A stretch of 14,404 nt of DNA from Bacteroidales bacterium UBA3663. GTDB taxonomy: Bacteria; Bacteroidota; Bacteroidia; Bacteroidales; UBA3663. The position numbers and the translations under genes are program-made. The stretch covers positions 12,232 through 26,635 of the forward strand of contig DFJU01000001.1 of the NCBI GenBank assembly GCA_002373755.1, read 5' to 3'. This document shows, piece after piece, positions 6,989 through 13,242 of the stretch (position 1 is the stretch's first letter; each line of letters starts with the position of its first letter). The notes under the pieces were generated by a model, which saw nothing but the letters and a program-made list of their open reading frames with translations, was not told the origin of the DNA and searched no databases.

Positions 6989-7074
6989 AAATTGCTATTT
7001 TTATTTGTTTGTATTGTTTGAAATTTGCTCGTGAAATGTGGAAATCGGCTGTTCAATTTGCCAAATAAGCGGTG

Positions 7075-7106
7075 CGAAGGTAGCAAAAAAACGGGAAACA
7101 GACAAA
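7075..7106 (-). promoter_or_regulatory. Promoter of efp-radC
   Basis: The minus strand shows TTTG (7103-7106), a 20-base spacer and TACCTTCG (7075-7082), one mismatch from TAnnTTTG. It sits 86 bases upstream of the efp start and diverges from the rpmH promoter. Confidence 0.7.
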
Positions 7107-7132
7107 ATCTGTCAAAGTTTTTTCTGAATTTA

Positions 7133-7164
7133 TTTGGCGGCTTGGGAAATATTCCCTACTTTTG
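7133..7164 (+). promoter_or_regulatory. Promoter of rpmH
   Basis: TTTG (7133-7136), a 20-base spacer and TACTTTTG (7157-7164) match the Bacteroidota consensus exactly. The start codon of rpmH is 49 bases downstream, giving a leader of roughly 40 bases. Confidence 0.85.
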
Positions 7165-7213
7165 CACCCGCATTTCTGCAAAATAATACAAACTATATAA
7201 AATTTCAAGCGCT

Positions 7214-7363
7214 ATGAAGATGACTTTTCAGCCTCACAATCATCGCCGTCTGCACAAGCATGGTTTCCGTGCCCGCATGGCTACAAAGAACGGTCGCCGC
7301 GTTTTGGCAGCCCGTCGTGCCAAGGGTCGCAAGAACCTCACTGTCGGCGACACAATGCGTTGA
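7214..7363 (+). CDS. rpmH: 50S ribosomal protein L34
   Basis: This 49-codon gene encodes a highly basic protein, [19 protein letters not shown] then [20 protein letters not shown], matching L34 along its whole length. The usual family start is MKRTFQPS. L34 is a component of the large ribosomal subunit. The gene stands alone between its own consensus promoter and a terminator. In many bacteria it lies beside rnpA and dnaA, but neither is here, which is normal for Bacteroidales as far as I recall. Confidence 0.97.
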   Translation: MKMTFQPHNHRRLHKHGFRARMATKNGRRVLAARRAKGRKNLTVGDTMR

Positions 7364-7393
7364 TTCGCGTTGCGAGGCAAAAGAATGAAGTGT

Positions 7394-7436
7394 TGACTGC
7401 CTGAAGGGAATTCCTTTGGCAGTCATTCGTTTTTTT
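7394..7436 (+). terminator. Rho-independent terminator of rpmH
   Basis: TGACTGCC (7394-7401) pairs with GGCAGTCA (7418-7425), with an inner AAGG/CCTT extension. TTCG and seven Ts (7430-7436) follow. It lies 30 bases after the rpmH stop. Confidence 0.9.
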
Positions 7437-7512
7437 AAAGGCCAACGGTTCCGCCACAGGGGAGGGGCGAAGCTTGAAACATCGGCCAAGAAAACTTCTT
7501 TCCTCCTTCTTG

Positions 7513-7661
7513 CACTCTGAGAAAAATGGCTCGCAGAGTGTAAATGAGTGAAAAGGAGTATTACAACTCAAGAATTTGAGAATGAAGAGAATTTTCCTTT
7601 CAATTCGTTGAATTCTTGAGAATTGGAGAAAACTCTATTGCACTCCTTTCCACTCTGCGAG
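7513..7661. repeat. Nested imperfect inverted repeat
   Basis: The outer arms CTCGCAGAGTG (7530-7540) and CACTCTGCGAG (7651-7661) are perfect 11-base complements. The inner arms CTCAAGAATT (7567-7576) and AATTCTTGAG (7611-7620) are perfect 10-base complements. The left outer arm can instead fold locally, CACTCTG (7513-7519) with CAGAGTG (7534-7540). Confidence 0.75.
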
Positions 7662-7668
7662 AGGGAAG

Positions 7669-7697
7669 AATTTTCGTGTTTTTCGTGCCTTTCGGTT
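7669..7697 (-). repeat. CACGAAA-type repeat, copy 2 (inverted)
   Basis: Read on the minus strand it runs AACC, GAAAGG, then CACGAAAAA and CACGAAAA, closely matching the copy at 1059-1087. It lies about 50 bases upstream of the chosen ravA start. Confidence 0.5.
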
Positions 7698-7747
7698 ATG
7701 AAAACATTCATTCTCTCCGCCCGATGTTAAAACAAATACATTTACCT

Positions 7748-9331
7748 ATGAAATCCCGCATCCAGAACCTTTTGAAGTCCCTCAACGAAGGCGTTTTTGA
7801 GAAGGACACCGAAATTTCGCTCGCGCTGCTTGCCGCATTGTCGGGTCAGAGCATCCTGCTGCTTGGTCCTCCAGGTGTGGCCAAGAGTATGGTGGCGCGT
7901 CGGCTGAAATATGCTTTTGTCAACGCACGCTCGTTCGAATATCTGATGTCGCGCTTCTCCACGCCCGACGAGATTTTCGGCCCCGTGTCAATCCGCAGCC
8001 TCAAGGACGACGACCGCTACGAACGTCTCACCGATGGCTACCTGCCGTCGGCCGATGTGGTCTTCCTCGATGAGATCTGGAAGGCCGGCCCCGCCATACA
8101 GAACACCCTGCTCACCGTGTTGAACGAGAAGATCTACCTGAACGGCACCACCGTCATGCAGCTGCCGCTCAAACTGCTCATCGGCGCGAGCAACGAGCTT
8201 CCCACCGAGGGCGAAGGTCTGGAGGCGCTTTGGGACCGCTTCATAATCCGCGTAGTGAGCCATCCTATCCGCTCTGAGGCACTTTTCTGCCAGATGTTGT
8301 GCAACGTGCCGAGCGACGTGCCTGCGGTGCCCGATGCTTTCGCGCCCAGTGAAATTGCGCAGTTGCAGCAGAATATAGCTCGTGTGCAGGTGCCCGACGA
8401 TGTGCTATCGGCCATCACGGCCATACGCAGGGCATTGGCCGATGTGGCTGTGCCGGGGCAGGACGTCCACCGTTCGCTCTACGTGAGTGACCGCCGTTGG
8501 CAGCGCATCGTGCAGTTGTTCCGCACGTCGGCCCTGCTGCACGACCGTATGTCTGTCTCGTTGGCCGACCTGCCATTGGCCGTCCATGCGTTGTGGAATG
8601 AGCCTGACGAGCTGGCTCCGGTCTGTCAGATTGTGGCCGATGCTATTTTCCAGCCCTACCGCCGGCGGCTCGATGTCATGGCGATGCAGATCGGCCGTGC
8701 ATTGCGCCGACGTCAGGTGCGCGAGTCGCAGGACGTGGCACACAGCCGAGGCGACCATCGCGACGACGATTTGATTATCTACGACGGCTTCTACTACGGG
8801 CTGGAGGAACGTAGCGCGGCGCAAGCACCATCGGCCACAGCCCCCAACACATATATATATGTGACCGACTTCCGCGCGATGCCGACGCAGACGAGCCGCG
8901 AATCGGCCATCCGTGGTGTGATGTACAACGACCCGCAATGCCCGCGCCGCCGCATCATCCGCGCCTTCACCAATCCCGACAACATCGGCGTGGATGGCGT
9001 CGAACTGACCCGCGTGAACCTCTACCGCGACAGTTCTGCGCTCTACGTGAACGGTGTGCGCTACGCGATGCGGCGTGCCATGCGTGGTGCTCCGACGGAG
9101 GTCGCTTCCGGTCTGGAACCTGTCGGCAATGTGCCTGAAATGTCGATGGAGGACTACGAATCGGCCGTCGATAACCTCTTCGTCGAGGCGGCCACGTTCC
9201 ATCGCTCGTTGCAGGGGCATCTGTTTGTTTCTGCCGATGTGACAAGCACCATCAACACCTATATGGAGGGCTTCAAGAAGCAGATTGCAGGGCTGAGGGC
9301 CGATGTGAGGAAGCTGCTGTATGATGAATAG
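7748..9331 (+). CDS. ravA: RavA-like MoxR-family AAA+ ATPase
   Basis: This 527-residue MoxR-type AAA+ ATPase is of the RavA branch, close to the E. coli RavA length of 498. Walker A is GPPGVAKS (40-47), Walker B VVFLDE (104-109), sensor 1 is in GASNE (146-150) and the arginine region is LWDRF (161-165). SFEYLMSRFSTPDEIFGPV is typical of RavA. The middle is helical. The C-terminal part (about 330-500) includes DLIIYDGFYYGLEE, TYIYVTDF and an RVNLYRDSSALYVNGVRY segment that I cannot assign. RavA works with the VWA protein ViaA as a chaperone-like pair, linked in E. coli to lysine decarboxylase LdcI and respiratory complexes. The homologue of ViaA is here but two genes away. The start at 7748 gives MKSRIQNLLKSLNEG; 7724 is an alternative. 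The TAG stop overlaps the first bases of a C-rich repeat. Confidence 0.88.
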   Translation: MKSRIQNLLKSLNEGVFEKDTEISLALLAALSGQSILLLGPPGVAKSMVARRLKYAFVNARSFEYLMSRFSTPDEIFGPVSIRSLKDDDRYERLTDGYLPSADVVFLDEIWKAGPAIQNTLLTVLNEKIYLNGTTVMQLPLKLLIGASNELPTEGEGLEALWDRFIIRVVSHPIRSEALFCQMLCNVPSDVPAVPDAFAPSEIAQLQQNIARVQVPDDVLSAITAIRRALADVAVPGQDVHRSLYVSDRRWQRIVQLFRTSALLHDRMSVSLADLPLAVHALWNEPDELAPVCQIVADAIFQPYRRRLDVMAMQIGRALRRRQVRESQDVAHSRGDHRDDDLIIYDGFYYGLEERSAAQAPSATAPNTYIYVTDFRAMPTQTSRESAIRGVMYNDPQCPRRRIIRAFTNPDNIGVDGVELTRVNLYRDSSALYVNGVRYAMRRAMRGAPTEVASGLEPVGNVPEMSMEDYESAVDNLFVEAATFHRSLQGHLFVSADVTSTINTYMEGFKKQIAGLRADVRKLLYDE

Positions 9332-9396
9332 ACCCACCCCCCTGCCCCCCTCCCGTTATATAGGGAGGGGGAGTATATACAAAAGTGGGACAAAAG
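9330..9396 (+). repeat. C-rich palindromic repeat (family R3), copy A
   Basis: The copy starts AGACCCACCCC inside the ravA stop codon. CCCCCTCCC (9346-9354) pairs with GGGAGGGGG (9363-9371) around an 8-base loop GTTATATA. The tail ATATACAAAAGTGGGACAAA is shared with copy B. There is no T-run, so it is not a classic terminator. Confidence 0.8.
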
Positions 9397-9422
9397 TATG
9401 GATGTGTGGTCGTAGTTTCAAA

Positions 9423-9522
9423 CGTCCCTTTAACCTTGCCCCTCGGCTAAAGCCTCGTCTTCTCGCTGAACAATTATCAATTGTTCTGTTCGCTGCGAGG
9501 ACCCTTTTACTCCTTTTTTACT
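9423..9522 (+). repeat. Dispersed ~100-base palindromic repeat (family R1), copy 2
   Basis: This is nearly identical to 1110-1207. The central stem is GAACAATT (9468-9475) and AATTGTTC (9479-9486), a compensatory change from copy 1. The upstream mini-stem is GGCT/AGCC (9445-9454), one base pair longer than in copy 1. It ends 44 bases before the protease start codon. Confidence 0.85.
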
Positions 9523-9566
9523 CCCCTTCGAATTCATTTATCATTCATAATCTAAAAACCAGGAAC

Positions 9567-11522
9567 ATGAAACATCTGCAAATCAATCGTTTGAAAGGTG
9601 CCTTGGTGGGTATCCTTTTGTCGGGCATTACTACCTTATCCGTGTCGGCACAGTCGGCCGATGGTCCGAAAGGAATGTATAAACTCAAAGAAATCGTGCA
9701 GCAGGATGGCAAGCACGTCGAGGCCGATTTCTTGCAGTATAAGTATTGCTTGGATAACTACACCTTTACTTTGGGACGCAGTTTCCCCAGGACGGGTATT
9801 CATAGTTTTAATTTAGGTATCTCCAATCCCGACGGTAAACCTCTGACATACACGGGCGAATTGTCGAAGACGGAGAACAAGGGCATCCAGACGTTTGCCA
9901 CCTCCGACAGCACTTTTACCGAGCGTTGGTTCAATGACCGGAGTGACTTCAATCCGCGTCTGTTCCCCTTCCAGACGAACATAGACGAAATCTACGAACG
10001 GGTAGATTCCTCCGATGCCATGCAGCAAGCCATGAACCTGTTGCAGATGAAGTTAGGAGACAAGACACACCCTCTGTATGGCGTCTGGAAATTGCGCGGT
10101 ATGCAAACCAAAGGCACCGCCACATCGCAATATTGGGTGGTGCCCGACAAGGGGGAACGTTACACCATCTTCGGCAGTAACAATGCAGCCATCGTCGTGC
10201 CTCATCCAAACTTCCCAAAGGCTCAGATGAATTGCTTCTTTACACCATGCAATTATCTGAAAGACAACGTGATTGATTGCGATGGTCAAGCTATGATTAT
10301 CCATTGGTTTGACGATGAGACGATTTCTATTACGCGCCTCGCCGACGATGGTCGTCCCTTTGTCACCATTTGGGACCGTTGCGGATTGCCCCAGAATGTT
10401 CAGCAGGTATTTGGCACCGACGTACCTCAGATGACCAAGGATGTGTCGCGCTACATGGTGCAGGACTTTGTCGCGCAATATGGTCAGCAGCCGGACTCGA
10501 TACAAAAGGCCTTCGAGACGTTCGACTTTGCCATCGATGCCAACGAGCGGAACAATGCCATCTTCCCGGTCTTGATGCGCAACGGTTTCGCCGACGAATA
10601 CAAAGCAATGAAAGATTCGTTGTTCGCGCGTCTGATGCGTGCCGAAATATCTGTGGATGAAGCGGTTGGCCGTTACGTCTATTGGTTCTACAAGGATTTT
10701 GACCGACATACCAATTGTAATGCTGCTTCCTTTCGGAAGTTGCAATCGGAAACATTGGTCGATTATCGCAAGCATATTGCCAAATATGCCCCCGAACCTG
10801 TGGGTTGCAAGGTGAATGACGATACTTATCTGCTCCGTCTGCCCTCCTGTATGGGTGAGGTGCCTACTTGGGATTGGTTGACAGCCAAGGCGGAGGAGTT
10901 TAAGCAATCTGACTGTAAAAACTTGATTCTCGACTTGCGCGGTAATGGAGGCGGCAGTGACCAATATAGTCTGCTGTTTACCTCTTTTATGGGCTCAACA
11001 GGCTTTAGTCGGGACGATTATCATTTTTTCCGCAACAGTTTCGAAAACAGAAGGATTTTGAAGATGTGGCGCGAGAACTGGGATAATGCGGAGAATGATT
11101 CTGTCTATGCCGATGCCTTTCGGAGCGATGAGGGTAGCCTCATCACTTGGCGATATTGGCAAAAAGGAACGCAAGAGTATGAACCTTTGGTGCGCAAGGC
11201 TGCCATCATTGTCGATAACATGAGTGCCAGTGCTGCCGAGTCGCCAGTCTATTTCGTCCGTATTCATAATGGCAGTCGTGCCAAGGTCTATGGTAAGGAG
11301 CGGACGATGGGTTGCGACAAGACGGGCAATTGCAACTATATTCCCTTGCCCCACAGCAATATCATCTTGACTTACCCGATGACCGTTTACGGTACTTTCG
11401 AGGAGACTTGCAAGGAGCGCAATCCGGGTCATAAACCTGATGTCATCATCCCGTTGCCTTATCCCGAGCAACTCACCGACAACATCGACTCGTGGGTGCT
11501 TTGGGTAGCGAAGAAGATGTAG
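9567..11522 (+). CDS. Secreted S41-family (C-terminal-processing-like) peptidase with N-terminal lipocalin-like region
   Basis: The 651-residue protein has a Sec signal (residues 1-28) that probably cleaves after SVSA, so it should be periplasmic or exported. Residues 31-285 appear to hold two related modules, each opening with a similar G-[MV]-[YW]-K-L-[KR] strand (about 36 and 172), like DUF4488 or lipocalin-type domains. The C-terminal half is S41-like. LILDLRGNGGGSD (453-465) is the strand and oxyanion loop. AAIIVDNMSASAAESP (545-560) is the usual nucleophile segment, with Ser553 or Ser555 the likely catalytic residue. GHKPDVIIPLP (621-631) is the family's closing motif. No PDZ domain is obvious. 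The start at 9567 was chosen because the longer frame from 9321 translates repeat sequence and would bury the signal peptide. It sits between ravA and viaA, an unusual place. Confidence 0.85.
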   Translation: MKHLQINRLKGALVGILLSGITTLSVSAQSADGPKGMYKLKEIVQQDGKHVEADFLQYKYCLDNYTFTLGRSFPRTGIHSFNLGISNPDGKPLTYTGELSKTENKGIQTFATSDSTFTERWFNDRSDFNPRLFPFQTNIDEIYERVDSSDAMQQAMNLLQMKLGDKTHPLYGVWKLRGMQTKGTATSQYWVVPDKGERYTIFGSNNAAIVVPHPNFPKAQMNCFFTPCNYLKDNVIDCDGQAMIIHWFDDETISITRLADDGRPFVTIWDRCGLPQNVQQVFGTDVPQMTKDVSRYMVQDFVAQYGQQPDSIQKAFETFDFAIDANERNNAIFPVLMRNGFADEYKAMKDSLFARLMRAEISVDEAVGRYVYWFYKDFDRHTNCNAASFRKLQSETLVDYRKHIAKYAPEPVGCKVNDDTYLLRLPSCMGEVPTWDWLTAKAEEFKQSDCKNLILDLRGNGGGSDQYSLLFTSFMGSTGFSRDDYHFFRNSFENRRILKMWRENWDNAENDSVYADAFRSDEGSLITWRYWQKGTQEYEPLVRKAAIIVDNMSASAAESPVYFVRIHNGSRAKVYGKERTMGCDKTGNCNYIPLPHSNIILTYPMTVYGTFEETCKERNPGHKPDVIIPLPYPEQLTDNIDSWVLWVAKKM

Positions 11523-11588
11523 ACCAGACCCTCTCCCCAACCCTCCCCCTTAATGGGGAGGGAGGTCATATACAAACGAGGGGCAAAA
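11521..11588 (+). repeat. C-rich palindromic repeat (family R3), copy B
   Basis: It begins AGACC within the TAG stop of the protease gene. CCCTCCCC (11541-11548) pairs with GGGGAGGG (11555-11562), with a 6-base loop CTTAAT. The tail CATATACAAACGAGGGGCAA matches that of copy A. Confidence 0.8.
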
Positions 11589-11680
11589 TGGAGTCTTTGT
11601 TGTCTTGAGGAGTGTTTCGTAGTCTAATGGAAATTAACAATGCTATAAAATCGCTCATATTTATATAGCCTTAGCAAACC

Positions 11681-11728
11681 ACTCCCTTCCCCTATATAAC
11701 GGGGAAGGGCTGGGGATAGGGTCTTTAG
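11681..11728 (-). repeat. C-rich palindromic repeat (family R3), copy C, inverted
   Basis: CCCTTCCCC (11684-11692) pairs with GGGGAAGGG (11701-11709). Read on the minus strand it begins AGACCCTATCCCCAGCCC, closely matching copy B, so B and C form an inverted pair about 100 bases apart. It lies about 75 bases before the viaA start. Confidence 0.78.
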
Positions 11729-11801
11729 GGTCTGTTTTTCTCAAATGTTCTTACGTTTTCCACCACACACAACTTTCGTCACGCAGCTCATTTGTGACGA
11801 C

Positions 11802-12881
11802 ATGGAACGCAACTTCGCCGACGCGCTCGATGCGAGGCTGGAGTTCATGCGTCAACGCGGCGTGACCGACCCCTACGAGCTGGCACAGATCCGGCAGGAC
11901 TACATCTCCGAGCGGTTGGCCAATGTGCAGGCGTTGCTCGACAAGTGTCTGGAGGCCGTGCCGCGCTACTTGGCCGAACATCAGTGCAGCGACGACGAGT
12001 TCGCGCAGACGTGGGCGCTGATGGGTGGCGTGTGGAACGTCGTCGAATTTGAGCGCATCCACCACATCGTACGCATCCAGTACCGCTATCCGCAGGTCTT
12101 GCAGGTGGCGAAGGTGATGGGTCGTATGGCCGATGACAGCGGTCCGGAACGTATCCCGTTGGGTACGGGCGACAGCCAGCGGGTGCCGCACGGGGCGCAC
12201 AGCGACATCGAAGGCATCGGCATCGGCAACGACCTCTCGTCGCTCCTTCCGCTCGAAATGGCGCAGATGGCCGACAACGACCTCAACGGCCTGTTCGCCT
12301 ACAAGTTCGCCACGCGTCGCCTCCAGACCTTCAGCTACAAGAGCCAGATCATGCACCCGTCGCACAAGTTGCGGCTGCACAAGGCGCGTCAGAAGGGGCC
12401 GATGGTCGTCTGCCTCGACACTTCTGCCTCGATGCAGGGCGTTCCGACCGAAATTGCTCATAGTCTGGTTGTCAAGCTGTTGCAGTTGGCCATGACGCAG
12501 GACCGCGACCTGCTGCTCATCCCGTTTGCTGTGAGTGCAAAGCCGTTCGATGTGCGCCGCAACCGCAGCAAGTTGCTCGACTTTTTCCGCACCGAAGCGC
12601 AGGGCGATACCGATGCCGTGGCGATGCTCGACCTGACCTTCAAGACGCTTTGCGGCCGTCCCGAATATGCCTGCGCCGACGTGCTTTGGGTGACCGATTT
12701 CCAGATTCCGATGCCGCCCGAACCGATGTTGCGCCAGATGCAACTGCTACGCGAAAATGGCACGAAATTCTTCGGCCTGCAGATCGGCGAGACGCGCGAA
12801 AGCCATTGGCCACGATATTTCGACCGCATCTTCAAGCTGCCCTACGAGTCGCGCCTTCGTCCGTGGTATGTGCAGAAATAA
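11802..12881 (+). CDS. viaA: ViaA-like VWA domain protein
   Basis: This protein of 359 residues resembles the Bacteroidales partners of RavA. The N-terminal half (1-195) is helical, with ALDARLEFMRQRGVTDPYEL and VAKVMGRMADD. DIEGIGIGNDLSSLLPLEMAQ (135-155) is typical of ViaA. The C-terminal VWA domain holds the metal-binding (MIDAS) motif DTSAS at 206-210, followed by GDTD (268-271) and VTDF (297-300), so the metal site looks intact. In E. coli ViaA stimulates RavA ATPase activity. Here it is probably the partner of the ATPase at 7748 despite the gene between them. The frame opens at 11745 (MFLRFPPHTT), but homology begins at the ATG at 11802, so the shorter form was chosen. It is shorter than E. 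coli ViaA (483), which seems normal for this group. Confidence 0.85.
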   Translation: MERNFADALDARLEFMRQRGVTDPYELAQIRQDYISERLANVQALLDKCLEAVPRYLAEHQCSDDEFAQTWALMGGVWNVVEFERIHHIVRIQYRYPQVLQVAKVMGRMADDSGPERIPLGTGDSQRVPHGAHSDIEGIGIGNDLSSLLPLEMAQMADNDLNGLFAYKFATRRLQTFSYKSQIMHPSHKLRLHKARQKGPMVVCLDTSASMQGVPTEIAHSLVVKLLQLAMTQDRDLLLIPFAVSAKPFDVRRNRSKLLDFFRTEAQGDTDAVAMLDLTFKTLCGRPEYACADVLWVTDFQIPMPPEPMLRQMQLLRENGTKFFGLQIGETRESHWPRYFDRIFKLPYESRLRPWYVQK

Positions 12882-12967
12882 AAGACCCACCCCCCATGCC
12901 CTTTGCCCGTGGTAAAAGACCCACCCCCCCATGCCCCCTCCCGTTGTGTAGGGAGGGGGAGTATATG
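12880..12967 (+). repeat. C-rich palindromic repeat (family R3), copy D with partial tandem duplication
   Basis: A hairpin-less half copy starts in the viaA stop (12880) and its AAAAGACCCACCCCCC start recurs at 12914. The full copy carries CCCCCTCCC (12934-12942) paired with GGGAGGGGG (12951-12959) around GTTGTGTA. Confidence 0.78.
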
Positions 12968-12970
12968 GAT

Positions 12971-13118
12971 TCAATTCGCCAAAATTCGTTCAATGAAAAA
13001 TCGCGTAGTGTGAGCCTTTTCGTTTCCTTCGTCTTAATTCGGTGATTAAATGAGAAAATCGCGTATCGCCATTTTTTCAATTCGGTGATAGGAAAAGCAT
13101 GTTCGCTCAATTCGGCGA
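12971..13118 (+). repeat. Degenerate direct repeats with AATTCGG core
   Basis: AATTCG cores occur at about 12973, 13036, 13079 and 13109, in the contexts TCAATTCGCC, TTAATTCGGTGAT, TCAATTCGGTGAT and TCAATTCGGCGA. The first two units also share AAAATCGCGTA (12996-13006 and 13055-13065). The region between viaA and the next gene (12882-13242) otherwise holds copy D and the promoter region, with no gene seen. Confidence 0.6.
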
Positions 13119-13181
13119 CGCAAATCATTGAAGCATAATCTGAAATCGACAAAAACGACAATCAGACGCACTACATTTCGA

Positions 13182-13211
13182 GCAAAAACGCTAAATTTGC
13201 ACCGTTTTTGC
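13182..13211 (+). promoter_or_regulatory. -7 box inside an inverted repeat, upstream of the fimbrillin-like gene
   Basis: TAAATTTG (13192-13199) fits TAnnTTTG exactly. GCAAAAACG (13182-13190) and CGTTTTTGC (13203-13211) are perfect 9-base complements on either side. No TTTG lies at the usual -33 distance. A regulator binding this palindrome would cover the promoter, but that is inference. Confidence 0.5.
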
Positions 13212-13242
13212 AATGAAAAACCACCCAAACACTACAAACAAT

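Larger units (their letters stand above)
7437..7747. other. Gene-free region before ravA with nested inverted repeats
   Basis: No convincing gene is seen. The interval holds nested inverted repeats (7513-7661) and a CACGAAA-type repeat (7669-7697). The ravA frame stays open back to 7616, but those codons translate repeat sequence. No clear promoter for ravA was found. Confidence 0.6.

Noticed and set aside
8848..8863. Perfect palindrome CACATATATATATGTG
   Set aside because: It lies inside the ravA-like coding frame (Thr-Tyr-Ile-Tyr-Val) and can arise from alternating AT codons. No partner site or promoter role is apparent.
8405..9337. A 310-residue minus-strand open frame
   Set aside because: It is antisense to the C-terminal half of the RavA-like gene and shows the composition of a shadow frame.
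9321..9566. An 82-residue extension of the S41 peptidase
   Set aside because: It translates two repeat elements and would place a Sec signal peptide inside the protein.
11751..12743. A 330-residue minus-strand open frame
   Set aside because: It is antisense to the ViaA-like gene and reads as Arg/His/Val-rich shadow sequence without domains.
12971..13118. A CRISPR-like or replication-origin iteron array
   Set aside because: Units are degenerate and unevenly spaced, with no spacer pattern, no cas gene and no replication initiator nearby.
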